A DNA stretch of 49,199 nt from Vagococcus elongatus (GTDB taxonomy: Bacteria; Bacillota; Bacilli; Lactobacillales; Vagococcaceae). Both the position numbers and the translations under genes were made by a program. This document shows, piece after piece, positions 34,460-45,004 of the stretch; position 1 is the first letter of the stretch, and each line of letters begins with the position of its first letter. The notes beneath the pieces were generated by a model, which saw only the letters and a program-made list of their open reading frames with translations, had not been told where the DNA came from and made no database searches. Location: the NCBI RefSeq assembly GCF_003987645.1, contig NZ_NGKA01000020.1, positions 1 through 49,199 of the forward strand, written 5' to 3'.

Positions 34460-36217
34460 ATGAATGGGGTTGTGTTACTTTTAATTGCAATTGCATGTTT
34501 TGTGGTTGCTTACTTTGGTTATTCAAAATGGTTAGAGAAAAAATGGGGGATTGATCCTCAAGCGGTGACTCCGGCTTATCGCTTTAAAGACGGACAGGAT
34601 TATATGCCGGAACCGGCGTTCATGGTATTTAGTCATCAGTTTTCATCGATTACCGGTGCAGGGCCAGTAACAGGTCCAATTATTGCAGCGATGTTTGGGT
34701 GGCTGCCTGCATTTCTTTGGATTGTATTTGGTGGGATTTTCTTCGGTGCAGTTCATGATTTCGGTGCCATGTATGCTTCAGTTAAAAATGAAGGAAAATC
34801 CATTGGACTGATTATTGAAAAATATATCGGAAAAACTGGAAAAAAACTATTTCTTTTATTTTCATGGTTGTTTTCTTTATTGGTTATTGCTGCTTTTGGT
34901 GACATAGTCGCTAATACTTTTAACGGTAAGACCATTGGAGTTGCAGACACGGTCAATACTGCCAATGCTTCTGCGGCATCTATTTCCATGATATTTATTT
35001 TGACAGCAATTATTTTCGGTTTTTTGATTAAACGAATGAATTTATCAGGTAAAGCTGCTCATGTAGTCGGTGTGGTGCTATTGTTTGGAACCTTGGCTTT
35101 AGGAATGGCTTTTCCGCTATTTGCTTCCAAACAAGTATGGTTACTGGTCGTATTCGGTTATCTATTTCTTGCTTCAGTCATGCCGATGTGGCTGTTGATG
35201 GCACCACGAGATTTTCTGAGCACATATATGCTACTAGGTATGATTATTGCCGCTGTACTCGGTCTGATTGTGGAACGTCCTGACATGAATTTGAATATGT
35301 TTAACGGATTTGTGATTGAAGATGCAGCAGGAAATTTGACTTATCTGTTCCCTATATTGTTTATCACCGTTGCCTGTGGAGCTGTATCAGGTTTTCACAG
35401 TCTAGTATCTTCCGGAACATCCTCTAAACAGATAAAAAATGAAAAACATATTCGCCCAGTTAGTTTCGGTGCTATGATGTGTGAATGTGTGCTGGCTGTC
35501 GCAGCATTAGTTGTTGCAGGAGCTGCAGCTAAGAATGGTCAATTGCCGGAAGGGACGCCATTTCAGATTTTTTCTAGTTCTGTCGCTGGATTCCTAACTT
35601 CATTTGGATTGCCTGTCATGGTTGCACAAAGTTTTATGACGATGTGTGTTTCAGCCTTGGCTCTCACGTCACTGGATTCAGTTGCGAGAATCGGTCGCAT
35701 GTCATTGCAAGAGCTTGTTAGTGATGGTGAGGCAAAACCATCAGGAATTGCTGGCTGGTTGTCTAACAAATATGTGGCAACGATTTTAACTCTTGGCGTT
35801 GGGTTTGCACTCGCACAAGGAGGGTATAATAGCGTGTGGCCGCTCTTTGGTTCGGCTAATCAGCTATTGGCGGCGATGGTAATGATTGCCATAGCTGTTT
35901 ACTTAAAAACATCCAAGAAATCTGGTGTCATGTTTTATATTCCGATGGTAGTGATGTTGACAGTGACATTTACAGCATTAAGTATGTCAATTTATAAGCT
36001 GTTTATAAAATTGATTTCAGCAAATGAATTTCTGTTGTTTGTGCCAAAAGAAATTTCTGCTGGACAGTTTGTCTTGCTTTCTGATGGTTTGCAGCTCATC
36101 TTTGCGTTCTGTTTGTTGGGGCTTGGTTTTATGGTGGCTGTTCGTTGTTTAAGAACACTGATTCAGCCGCTATCTGAAAAGGTTGAACAAAAAATGCCAG
36201 TTTATGATGAAAAGTAA
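34460..36217 (+). CDS. cstA: CstA-family carbon starvation / pyruvate transporter
   Basis: 585-residue polytopic membrane protein with about 15 hydrophobic spans. The N-terminal VTPAYRFKDGQDYMPEPAFMVFSHQFSSITGAGPVTGP is the unmistakable CstA signature, followed by FGGIFFGAVHDFGAMYAS and CGAVSGFHSLVSSGTSSKQ. Family members CstA and BtsT of E. coli take up pyruvate and perhaps peptides. The shorter Gram-positive form seen here lacks about 100 residues of E. coli CstA. ATG 34460 sits seven bases after gagg; GTG 34454 is less suitable. A terminator follows, so the gene is alone. The dipeptidase downstream may supply related nutrients. Confidence 0.93.
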   Translation: MNGVVLLLIAIACFVVAYFGYSKWLEKKWGIDPQAVTPAYRFKDGQDYMPEPAFMVFSHQFSSITGAGPVTGPIIAAMFGWLPAFLWIVFGGIFFGAVHDFGAMYASVKNEGKSIGLIIEKYIGKTGKKLFLLFSWLFSLLVIAAFGDIVANTFNGKTIGVADTVNTANASAASISMIFILTAIIFGFLIKRMNLSGKAAHVVGVVLLFGTLALGMAFPLFASKQVWLLVVFGYLFLASVMPMWLLMAPRDFLSTYMLLGMIIAAVLGLIVERPDMNLNMFNGFVIEDAAGNLTYLFPILFITVACGAVSGFHSLVSSGTSSKQIKNEKHIRPVSFGAMMCECVLAVAALVVAGAAAKNGQLPEGTPFQIFSSSVAGFLTSFGLPVMVAQSFMTMCVSALALTSLDSVARIGRMSLQELVSDGEAKPSGIAGWLSNKYVATILTLGVGFALAQGGYNSVWPLFGSANQLLAAMVMIAIAVYLKTSKKSGVMFYIPMVVMLTVTFTALSMSIYKLFIKLISANEFLLFVPKEISAGQFVLLSDGLQLIFAFCLLGLGFMVAVRCLRTLIQPLSEKVEQKMPVYDEK

Positions 36218-36303
36218 ATGAAGTCATGTGCTAAGGCTAAGCTTAAGTAGTAATGGTTAGAGTAGATGATTAAAGACATTAGTTAATGTGCTCATTCAAA
36301 ATG

Positions 36304-36347
36304 AAACTCTCAGTAAATTCTATTTTTAGATTTTGCTGAGAGTTTTG
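36304..36347 (+). terminator. Terminator after CstA gene
   Basis: AAACTCTCAG / CTGAGAGTTT stem with a 22-base loop and a short T-run. Confidence 0.7.
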
Positions 36348-36672
36348 AATTTTCAAGTCTTGACAGCAACGACTCATAGACACAGTTCTTTGGGGGAGAG
36401 ACAAAACAGGGTCTGAATCTCATAATTACTTAAACACTCTTTTTCTTGATGAAAAATAAAATTACTGTCCGTCTATTTTTTAAAAATTTAGTCAAGAAAC
36501 AACTCCTATTCCTCAAAAATGATAATGTCGAGGTTCTGCGCTCTATAGAACTTTTCCCAAGAAAAATGTCTAACAAATAACTTTTAACCAGAAAACTATG
36601 ATAAGATTTTAATAGTCTTTCAGAAAAAGAAGCTTTACTGAATGAGTATTTACTAAAGTGAGGGTTATTTGA
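36348..36672. other. Gene-free stretch before dipeptidase gene
   Basis: Non-coding. A long minus-strand open frame overlaps the dipeptidase start but has no homology that I can see and poor start context. Confidence 0.3.
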
Positions 36673-37647
36673 ATGGAATTTATTGATTTGCACTGTGATA
36701 CTTTGTTGAGAGCATTTACTGGCGGGCAAGAGACGATCTATGACCTGCCTGATTGTATGCTAGATGTGAAACGAATGAAGTCTGCAAACGCATTGGCGCA
36801 GTTTTTTGCAATCTTCATGTTACCCCTTGGTCACGATACGGTATTTACTAGTGAAACGTTTGAAGATGATTTTTATATAGAATCTTTATTAAAAATCTTT
36901 CAAAATACCATGACACAATACGGGGATATTATAGCGCCAGCTTATGACTATAAAAGTTATCAAGCCAATAAAGCAGCTGGGAAAATGAGCGGATTTTTAA
37001 CTTTTGAAGACGGACGGGCGATTAATGGGGATTTGGATAAATTAAAAAAGTATTATGATTTTGGTATTCGTCTAATTTCTTTGACTTGGAATTATAAAAA
37101 TTGTTTTGGCTATCCAAATTCCGAAAACCCTGTAGTGATGAATCAAGGATTGACCGACTTTGGAAAAGAAGCAATTCCCAATATGAATGATCTTGGGATT
37201 ATTATTGATGTTTCTCATCTTTCTGACGGCGGTTTTTACGATGTTGCAAAATTGAGTAAAAAACCCTTTATTGCTTCTCATTCAAACTATCGAGGACTTT
37301 CGCCACATCCAAGAAATTTAACAGAAGACATGATTCGTGTCTTAGCAAACAAGGGCGGCGTTACGGGAATCAATTTTTGTCCGAAATTTTTGTCATCAGA
37401 CATTACCAGTAAAGAGTCAAAAGTGAGCGATATGATTCTACATATAAAGAAAATAATTAAATTCGGTGGAGAAGAATGCGTGGCAATAGGCAGTGATTTT
37501 GATGGGGTGACAGGAAATTTAGAAATTTCCAGTGTAGATAAAATGCCTTTGTTGTTCGAATCTTTAGCCAAAACAGGAATCTCCTCAGCAACAATTGATA
37601 AAATTGCTTATAAAAACGCTGAACGAGTCATTAAAGACATACTCTAA
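36673..37647 (+). CDS. Membrane-dipeptidase family (M19) peptidase
   Basis: 324-residue zinc-dependent dipeptidase of the renal-dipeptidase family, with a TIM-barrel fold. Metal ligands are visible: DLHCDTLLR (H-x-D), FEDGRAI (bridging Glu), DVSHLSDGGF, IASHSNYRGLSPHPRNL, and GSDFDG near the C-terminus. Bacterial members cleave dipeptides, including D-amino-acid ones. There is no signal peptide, so it is cytoplasmic in bacteria despite the family name. The start follows gtgaggg, although spacing is slightly long. No operon partner. Confidence 0.92.
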   Translation: MEFIDLHCDTLLRAFTGGQETIYDLPDCMLDVKRMKSANALAQFFAIFMLPLGHDTVFTSETFEDDFYIESLLKIFQNTMTQYGDIIAPAYDYKSYQANKAAGKMSGFLTFEDGRAINGDLDKLKKYYDFGIRLISLTWNYKNCFGYPNSENPVVMNQGLTDFGKEAIPNMNDLGIIIDVSHLSDGGFYDVAKLSKKPFIASHSNYRGLSPHPRNLTEDMIRVLANKGGVTGINFCPKFLSSDITSKESKVSDMILHIKKIIKFGGEECVAIGSDFDGVTGNLEISSVDKMPLLFESLAKTGISSATIDKIAYKNAERVIKDIL

Positions 37648-39180
37648 GGGAGTAGAAAAACGGGAGATAAGATTTTATTATTACGAGTTAGTGTAAGAGA
37701 GTTGAAGGTCATTTGTTTGCACCCTTATTAGATTTTCGTAGGAACTGTTTTGAGTGTCGCACAAATGGCTTTTTCTTATAATATTTGCTGTTTTAATTGG
37801 TGGGAACCAGTATTTGTACTCCCTATGGCAATTGTTTTAACCAATAACAGATGCAGGTAGATTATATATCTATTGATATAGTCGGAATTTAATCATAAGT
37901 AAAAAGATAGGCTTTTTCCATATAAGTCTATCTTTTTTAATTAATGATTTATTTTAAAATAACAAAAAGTTAACATGTAAGGCGCCAGTTGATTTTAGTG
38001 AAAAACTTATCAAATAAATCGAGTCTAAAAACATCAAAAAAGTGAAAATGCCATTTACTTTAAACAAAACCAAACAAAGGCTTATAAACAGATAAATCAG
38101 CTAGTTAATAGACTAGAAATAAAACTTAGAATTTTCCTTAAAAAATGAAGATATTAAAAATCTTGAAATTTTTTAATTTTTTTAAAATTAAGTTACTCAA
38201 TAGTAGTTTTATATCTAATTACTTTCGTAAAAAATGAAACCAAACAAAACCAATAATAATACATAGAACATGAAAAAGTTCAGAAAAATTAAAAATAACC
38301 TTGATATTCTATAAATTACGCTGTTTTAAAAGTTAAACAATGAGGTTTTATCTATTAAAATACTTAATTAAATAAAACGGATTATATATATATTGTTGAT
38401 AAAAAAATGAAAATAAAAACAATGGAAACAGAGCGTTTTAATATAAAAACAAAGCTCTGTTTTTTGTTTGTCTATTTAAGCTTATTTTAGATTGGAAATT
38501 GATTAAAACCAGAGAAATCATACTAAAATATCAGTTATAAAAAATTTAAAATACCATCAGTTTATAGATATTTGTTATTTTATATTCCTAAGTCTTTAAA
38601 GGTGAAAAGTGCCATTGACAAAAAAACAATAGTATATATAATAACTAACTAAGTTTAAGGCTTAGCATAGCTTTTCAAGTTTATTTTTAACATAAAAACA
38701 TTTTTTAAAAATAACGGATAACGGTTATGTTTATGAATGGAATAGTTGATAAATGATTTTTAATTTTTGAAACTAGATTGTTTAATATGCTCTTAATATT
38801 TGATGTTATGTTCTTTTTATCAGTAGAGCTAAAATTTTTAATGTATTTTCCATTAAAAAAGTACGATGAATTAAATCTAGTGTTAAAAATAATAAAATTG
38901 TTACTCCTTATTAACAATTAACCATTGAATTAAAGACTGTGATCATTCTTTTTTACATATTTTACTGTTGATTTGAATAAGATTTTTTGGAGAAAGCATA
39001 CATTCAACCTTTGGAGTAAGGCAGCTAATCTAAAATACTACCGATTTTTGTGTCATCGTGTCAATTGATACCCGACTAAAGTCTTGTTTAGAGTATTAAT
39101 TTTCAAAGCTAAGAAGGAGTTTTGTCTACTCATGACTTAAAAAATATGCCAAGTGAAAATTTTTTAAGGAGGAATTTATC
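37648..39180. other. 1.5-kb AT-rich gap
   Basis: No gene that I can support. A hairpin AAAAAGATAG...CTATCTTTTT lies at 37901-37937, and another terminator-like one, AAACAGAGC...GCTCTGTTTTTT, at 38426-38465. The phrase AAACCAAACAAA occurs twice (about 38070 and 38240). Composition is markedly more AT-rich than the flanking genes. The two free-standing terminators without genes before them could end short non-coding RNAs. Confidence 0.4.
38426..38466 (+). terminator. Orphan terminator in AT-rich gap
   Basis: Stem AAACAGAGC / GCTCTGTTT with a run of Ts. No coding sequence precedes it for several hundred bases on the plus strand. Confidence 0.65.
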
Positions 39181-40416
39181 ATGAAACAAAGGATTTTTTT
39201 TGGTTTGGTATTAACTTTAAGTGTCATTGTTGGAATGTTCAGTTTTTCCGGCAATGTAGATGCAGCAGAGGTTCTAACCGAAGAAAAAACGCTGGCAAGC
39301 GGTACATGGACGGTGACAACTGAAGATGGCAGACAAATGATTAAAAAAAGTAAGCAAGTTTACGAATTAACTAACGAAAGTGCCATTATATGTACTAGCA
39401 GTTGTTCGATTACTTTGAAATTAGAGACAAGTCAACCGCTTCAAATAAAGAAAATTGCGGTTCAAGGTAATCTTTATATCGATGGTAAGGGAAGCTCGTT
39501 GCAAGTTCACAATGATAGTGGTGTTGCTATTGATGTTAGGAAAATACTAACGGTTAAGTCAAATATCAACGTAGAAGCAATCGGCCCACAGTTTGGGGTC
39601 AAAGCTCACAAGGTTGATGTAAAAGATAATAGCAGTGTGACAGCAATAGCGACTGCTGATGATGGTATCGGAGTTTATGGCGATTATCTCTATGCGATTT
39701 GCAGGAATAGCAAGCTTTATGGAGAAGGCAGTGTTTCAGGAGTATATGGAACTAAGAAAGTCAAAGCCTGTTCTGAAGGAGCGATTATCCATGGGGTGAC
39801 ATTATCACCAGAGGGAGTACACTCAGCGGTACATTCTGAAAGCTATATAAAAGCTTTATGTAAAGGGAAAATTATTGAAGAGTATCAAGTGATTCCTTTC
39901 ACAATAACAGCAAATGAACCAGTAATCATGGCCCATTATCAAGCTGTTGCAAACAATATGGTGGATGCTAAGAATTACATCTGGGCCTCCAATCCTCAAG
40001 GTGTATATTATGAACCCAGTGTAGGGGGATTGCTAGGTGATCCTTCTCTAGGTTCACAGGAAAGCATTTTTATTGAAGGGGTACGAAGTGGGAAGGTTTG
40101 TAATCCTAAAGAAAGAGTCTGCTTGGATTGTAAAGCTGACTCTCAGCACATCGTCCGGTTTAATAATGCTCGCAGCTCATTTACTCAAAAAGTTATCGTG
40201 AGGCACTACGAACGAGATGAAGAAGGCGATTATTTCGAAATTGAGACAAGGGAATTAGAAATGGCAATCAATGAACCTTTTATTATTTCTGATTACTATC
40301 TGTCTGATTTAGGAGAATATATTTTAGATAATGTGGAACCAGCAAATGACTTTATTGTTGAGTATTCATCCATACCAATCGAAGTTAATTATTATTACTC
40401 TCCAGTGACTCGGTGA
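39181..40416 (+). CDS. Cysteine-rich secreted protein of the WxL locus
   Basis: 411 residues with an N-terminal signal peptide (cleavage near NVDA-AE). The first two thirds are short beta-strand repeats (IKKIAVQGNLYIDGKGSSLQV; VKAHKVDVKDNSSVTAIAT; GVYGTKKVKACSEGAII), resembling a right-handed beta-helix. The end (VIVRHYERDEEGDYFEI...IEVNYYYSP) resembles a MucBP-like beta module. It has eight cysteines in the mature part (CTSSC, AICR, KACS, ALCK, VCNPKERVCLDC), uncommon in secreted proteins of this group. Strong ribosome site aaggagg. It is followed at 135 bp by the large WxL protein and probably belongs to its operon. Confidence 0.7.
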   Translation: MKQRIFFGLVLTLSVIVGMFSFSGNVDAAEVLTEEKTLASGTWTVTTEDGRQMIKKSKQVYELTNESAIICTSSCSITLKLETSQPLQIKKIAVQGNLYIDGKGSSLQVHNDSGVAIDVRKILTVKSNINVEAIGPQFGVKAHKVDVKDNSSVTAIATADDGIGVYGDYLYAICRNSKLYGEGSVSGVYGTKKVKACSEGAIIHGVTLSPEGVHSAVHSESYIKALCKGKIIEEYQVIPFTITANEPVIMAHYQAVANNMVDAKNYIWASNPQGVYYEPSVGGLLGDPSLGSQESIFIEGVRSGKVCNPKERVCLDCKADSQHIVRFNNARSSFTQKVIVRHYERDEEGDYFEIETRELEMAINEPFIISDYYLSDLGEYILDNVEPANDFIVEYSSIPIEVNYYYSPVTR

Positions 40417-40551
40417 TGTTCATAAAATAATCATTAAAAAATAAGGGGGTTGATAATCCATCATTATACCCAACCTTAAACAAGTTGTTATTGTTTCAAA
40501 AGAAGAAATGGGTGCAGTCTAATTACCTTGGGGCTGAAAGGAGGTGAAAGA

Positions 40552-43500
40552 ATGAAGAAAAAGACGTACAAAGCCTTTGTGAGTCTAATGGTTTTTCAAT
40601 TCGGGATTTTTTCTCCGGTTATTTGTTACGCGGTTACTACTGATTCAGCAGCTGAGAGTCATGAACAACAGGAGGACATTCCGTTAATTGGGACACCTCC
40701 GTTAGATTCTGAATGGATTGATGAGTTACCTGAAGAAAATGTGTCAGATTCATCAACGGTTGACGAGGCTAACTCTTCAAGTGAAAATCCGCAGACGGAA
40801 GATTTAGAGATATCTGAGGAGCTAAAGTCAAGAAAAAAACGTGCTGACGACGGAGAGTCGGTTATTGTAAGTGATTGGTCAGAGTTTGTTTCAGAGCTGG
40901 CAAAAAATAGTGCAGAAGCCATCCTTGTGGCAGCTGATTTGACAGCCGAGACCTCTAAAGCGGCAAAAGTTGCTGAGAATGTAACGAGAGAAATTGACTT
41001 TGCTGGTCATCAGCTGTTGATGGGGAACAATTCAATAAATATACCTATTACGAGTTCCATCAAGGTTAGTGATGTTAACTATGCAGGCTCTGCAGAATCA
41101 GCTATTTTTACAGGGGAGGGGCACCTAACCATTATAAATAATATGACTGCATTAGCAATGAACGGTGCTGCAATCGTAAAAATGGCTGGCGGTTCACTAA
41201 CTATCGACGGTGCACATGTCATTCACCACAGTACCAGCGATACGGCAGCTGTTTCTGTAAAGTTTTTTACGGTGACAAATGGAGCAGTTGTAACGTCGGA
41301 TAGTGAAAACTTTTATCGAGTGATGGAAGATGCAAGCAGCGGAGGCAGTGTTAGGATAGATGGCGGCTCAGTTGTAAAAACAGAAAGCAACTACGGTCCT
41401 AAAACTAAAAAAGATAGCGGTGGTGTCTGGCTGGCTACGAAAAAAATAACTTTTGATGTAGAAGGCCCAGATACGCAACTATTAATCAGCGGAACCACTT
41501 ATGGAACTAGCCAAGATTCTACGATTTCCCCAAAACCTTCTCCAGATAGAGCAGGAGCTGATAATGGACTATTTACCTTGGGAGGCCCTGATGGAGAGCC
41601 TAGGGGAATGATCCTCAATGTCAAAAATGGTGCAAAAATGAATGTCGATTCTCCTAATGCTACTGCTATTTTCATCAGCTCTGTGGATAGCAGCTTTAAT
41701 GTGGAAAACAATGCCCAGCTAACGATCAGTTCTGGTGAAGGCCAAGGCGGTGGGAGCGGCCGCTCTTCTATTCGTTTCTATAATGTTGGGAATATGGCAT
41801 TTAATATACGCGGAAAAAGTAAGGTCCATATCATGAAAGATAATGGAATTGCAGCTGCTGTGAGGATGTTTGGCGGAGGAAATAAAATAAATATTACTGA
41901 TGGTTCTGACTTCATTGTTCGAAATATTGGTACTGGGACTCCGACGGATAGTGATGTAAGAGGTAATAGCAGTAACTATGGTGTTCATTACGCCCACTCT
42001 AATCTTTATGAAGTCGAAGAGGACAGCTTTACATTGACCGGTGAAGATAGCAACGTACAAATCGATGCGGACAATGGGGCGGCCATCAGTGCCGCAACGA
42101 CTGGTCACCCGTCAACGGGTGAATTGTACGGGAAAATCAATATTAATGCTGGTCCAGGTACTTACTTTATTGCTCGCGGCAAGACGGCTACCGCAGATTC
42201 AGGTATCTTTAATGGTCCAGATTTGCAGTTTAATATGGAGAGTGTAAAATATTTTGACTTTGCGAATACCCGAGATGGCGGCGGGAAAATATTTACTTCA
42301 GGGGTGGACACGACAACATTTACCAGCAAATTGTCGGATACGGCTTTTTGGAAGATCGGTACTGATCAAATTCATGGTCAGCCGACTGCTTTTTATCCAA
42401 AACTAGATTACAAGTTTTCAGGTAAAGATGTGGCAAATCTAGAATATTCTACAAATGAAGAGATGACACAAAATTTTGGCAGTATGACGGAGTACTCTCG
42501 AATGAGTGCCAATAACCAACCGGCATTTATAGATAACTTGCGACTCCCAACAGATGCGGACAAATCTGTTTCTGGTCATGCTAAAGTGCCGGAAGCTAAG
42601 TACGAGGAAGCTAGAAATGCTTTTGCTGGTGAAGTGAAGGTGAAATTAGCTGTAAAAAATGTTGACGGACAAATAGTATATGACGAGATTGAAGCCACAA
42701 CGGATGATATCGGCGTGTATGGAGATGCTCCAGTATTAGGGACTTTTAAAGCAATGACCCCGGACAATCATTTTTTAGTTAAAGGTAATACGGTTGAAGT
42801 GTTATCGGCTATTAGAGGAGAACACCACTCCAATGCTACTGATTTTCCAGCTGCGGTGACAACAGTTGATGTAACGCCGCCGGAACCAGCTGAGTTGGAA
42901 CGTTCGCAAGTTGGTGCAGGGACTACCAGTATTAGTGGTACAGGTACGCCAGGGTCAATCGTGACGGTGACGAAAAATGGCGGTGATGCTGATTTAGGCT
43001 TGTCCACAGAAATTGGAGATGATGGCCAATTTACCATAGATTTACCGTCAGACATTGTCAATGGTGATACATTGCAGATTCATCTTCGTGACAAAGCGGG
43101 ATTAGCAGCCAATGTGATAAAACCGCCAGCAACGAATAACAGCATTGGTAATATTAACCCAATGACTGAGCTTGCTTATCATGATGCTATTTTTGCACCA
43201 GCAACACAATTAACCGTTGTTGGGGCCTTGGAATTAGTAGAGGTGCCATCGCTGTTTGATTTTGGACAGCAGAAACCATCTCCTAAAAATACTATTTTCA
43301 AACCTGAAAAAATTTCCGGTGCACTAAAAGTTTCGGATACTCGCGGAACGGAGAAAGCCGAATGGACGTTAACGCTGCAGCAAACTAAGGCGTTGACCAC
43401 AGGAAATAATAAAGATTTGAGCAAGACTGTCCGTTATCGACCTCAAAGCGGCAAGGATATCGAGGTCAAAACAACGAGCGCAACTCCTATTGAAAAACGG

Positions 43501-43647
43501 AAACTTACTGACGATGGTGTATTAATCATTTCTGATGATTGGGAAAATGGTGCCAAGGGTGGTTTGTTTTTAGATGTGCCATACACAGATCAAAGAGTTG
43601 GCAAATACACAGGTGAACTAACTTGGACACTTGGTGATGTTAGGTAA
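40552..43647 (+). CDS. Large WxL-domain surface protein with beta-helix
   Basis: 1031 residues. A signal peptide ends near VICYA. A Ser/Glu-rich linker (about 25-95) ends in a basic RKKRAD stretch. A long pectate-lyase-like beta-helix follows (about 100-600), with turns such as SLTIDGAHVIHHSTSDTAA. Then comes a region with PTDADKSVSGHAKV and an Ig-like module (TSISGTGTPGSIVTVTKNGG). The C-terminal WxL domain (about 920-1031) carries both signature motifs, AEWTLTLQQ and ELTWTLGD. WxL domains bind peptidoglycan non-covalently. ATG 40552 is chosen because aaaggaggtg lies five bases upstream. It is followed by a DUF916 partner gene. Confidence 0.9.
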   Translation: MKKKTYKAFVSLMVFQFGIFSPVICYAVTTDSAAESHEQQEDIPLIGTPPLDSEWIDELPEENVSDSSTVDEANSSSENPQTEDLEISEELKSRKKRADDGESVIVSDWSEFVSELAKNSAEAILVAADLTAETSKAAKVAENVTREIDFAGHQLLMGNNSINIPITSSIKVSDVNYAGSAESAIFTGEGHLTIINNMTALAMNGAAIVKMAGGSLTIDGAHVIHHSTSDTAAVSVKFFTVTNGAVVTSDSENFYRVMEDASSGGSVRIDGGSVVKTESNYGPKTKKDSGGVWLATKKITFDVEGPDTQLLISGTTYGTSQDSTISPKPSPDRAGADNGLFTLGGPDGEPRGMILNVKNGAKMNVDSPNATAIFISSVDSSFNVENNAQLTISSGEGQGGGSGRSSIRFYNVGNMAFNIRGKSKVHIMKDNGIAAAVRMFGGGNKINITDGSDFIVRNIGTGTPTDSDVRGNSSNYGVHYAHSNLYEVEEDSFTLTGEDSNVQIDADNGAAISAATTGHPSTGELYGKININAGPGTYFIARGKTATADSGIFNGPDLQFNMESVKYFDFANTRDGGGKIFTSGVDTTTFTSKLSDTAFWKIGTDQIHGQPTAFYPKLDYKFSGKDVANLEYSTNEEMTQNFGSMTEYSRMSANNQPAFIDNLRLPTDADKSVSGHAKVPEAKYEEARNAFAGEVKVKLAVKNVDGQIVYDEIEATTDDIGVYGDAPVLGTFKAMTPDNHFLVKGNTVEVLSAIRGEHHSNATDFPAAVTTVDVTPPEPAELERSQVGAGTTSISGTGTPGSIVTVTKNGGDADLGLSTEIGDDGQFTIDLPSDIVNGDTLQIHLRDKAGLAANVIKPPATNNSIGNINPMTELAYHDAIFAPATQLTVVGALELVEVPSLFDFGQQKPSPKNTIFKPEKISGALKVSDTRGTEKAEWTLTLQQTKALTTGNNKDLSKTVRYRPQSGKDIEVKTTSATPIEKRKLTDDGVLIISDDWENGAKGGLFLDVPYTDQRVGKYTGELTWTLGDVR

Positions 43648-43747
43648 GAGATTGAAGAATGATGAAAATATTAATGGACAACATTCGCTTATGAAGGAAT
43701 GGCGACAAAACAGGGTAACCAAGGCTATTTGATTGGAAGGTTGTAAG

Positions 43748-44824
43748 ATGAAAAAGAAAGCTTGTTCAGTGTTTTTAATCGTTTGCGTTGTACTGCTATT
43801 GAATACTACCAGTGTTAGCGGATCAACGGCAGAAGCCCACTTTTCAATTGCTACGAATATTCCAGTTAATCAAATAGACAAGCAGCAAAGTTATTTTGAT
43901 TTGCTCATGAAACCGGGGCAAGAACAGACGATTAGTGTTGTTGTTTTCAACCATGGTTCTGAAGAATTAGCGGTAGATATCGGGATCATGCCTGCCTTTA
44001 CAAATGAAGGTGGTCACGTTCAATATACACCTGCTAATGTGTCTTTGGACGAGACATTAACTTACGATATTCGTAAATTAGTGAAAGGGCCAGCCAAAGT
44101 TGTTTTAGAGCCCGCCAGCAAACAGACTGTTTCGTTTCAAGTGAAAATGCCTGATGAACCATATGACGGATACATCGCAGGCGGACTTACTTTTACGGAA
44201 GCGTCTAAAAAAACTGATAAAAACAGTGAATCGGATGGTCTGGTAAATAAGATTGCTTATACAACGAGTCTACTGCTGCGTCAGTCACTTGATAATGGTT
44301 TGCCTGATTTAAAATTAAGGGATGTTAAGGGCAAAATAGTTAATCAAAAAGGTGAAATAATAACTAATTTACAAAATCCAAAAGGGACCTATCTAGATGA
44401 TTTATTGCTAAAAGTTGAACTTTGTAGGGTTAATGAACAAACAGTCTTACTAGACTATGAACAGTCAGGATTGCAGATGGCACCTAATTCTAATTTTGAT
44501 TTTCGTATTCCTATTGATACCGTTGACCAGTTGACAACAGGAGATTATACGATACGAATACATGCATACGGCAATCTTGATGACGGCGGTTCGCATCTTG
44601 TAGAGGATCTCTCGACGGGAAATGTTCAAAATTATTTGTATCATTGGGAATTGACTACGAATTTTTTCTTGGACGTTGAGCAGAGACAGAAACAAGGGGC
44701 TGATGAAAAGCTTGCTCATTCAAAGTCAAATAAATTTATTTGGCTGTTGGGTATTGGAGCAATTTTATTGGCTGGCGGCTTTGTAATTACTTGGCGAGTT
44801 GTTAAAAAAAACCGAAGAGAATGA
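43748..44824 (+). CDS. WxL-interacting protein (DUF916/DUF3324)
   Basis: 358 residues: signal peptide, N-terminal DUF916 domain opening HFSIATNIPVNQIDKQQSYFDLLMKPGQEQ (given here in its key part), then DUF3324 (from about 165), and a C-terminal membrane span with a basic tail (WRVVKKNRRE). These proteins bind WxL domains and tie them to the membrane and wall. Start ATG 43748 follows ggaagg. It is the partner of the large WxL protein just upstream (100 bp). Confidence 0.9.
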   Translation: MKKKACSVFLIVCVVLLLNTTSVSGSTAEAHFSIATNIPVNQIDKQQSYFDLLMKPGQEQTISVVVFNHGSEELAVDIGIMPAFTNEGGHVQYTPANVSLDETLTYDIRKLVKGPAKVVLEPASKQTVSFQVKMPDEPYDGYIAGGLTFTEASKKTDKNSESDGLVNKIAYTTSLLLRQSLDNGLPDLKLRDVKGKIVNQKGEIITNLQNPKGTYLDDLLLKVELCRVNEQTVLLDYEQSGLQMAPNSNFDFRIPIDTVDQLTTGDYTIRIHAYGNLDDGGSHLVEDLSTGNVQNYLYHWELTTNFFLDVEQRQKQGADEKLAHSKSNKFIWLLGIGAILLAGGFVITWRVVKKNRRE

Positions 44825-45004
44825 AAATTATTTTTCAGTTTTCTGCCGTAAGTCTAAGTGCTTTAGGAGCGGATCAGTTAATCTGCTGGTGCATATCTTT
44901 AAGTTTTGTAGTTAATGATTTCCATATATAAGTGGAAGAATGTCCTAGTGTCTAAAACAAGTCATGTTGATTCAATCGTTTTTTGAAAGAATAGGAGAAG
45001 AGAG

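Noticed and set aside
36430-36729. 99-codon minus-strand frame before the dipeptidase gene
   Set aside because: Overlaps the start of a certain gene, has no ribosome site and no homology that I recognise.
37980-38460. Possible CRISPR array or tracrRNA in the AT-rich gap
   Set aside because: No regularly spaced repeat was found, only two copies of a short A-rich phrase, and no cas gene is present.
38705-38917. 70-codon minus-strand frame in the AT-rich gap
   Set aside because: Composition is Asn/Ile/Phe/Lys-heavy as expected for random AT-rich DNA, with no ribosome site and no recognisable motif.
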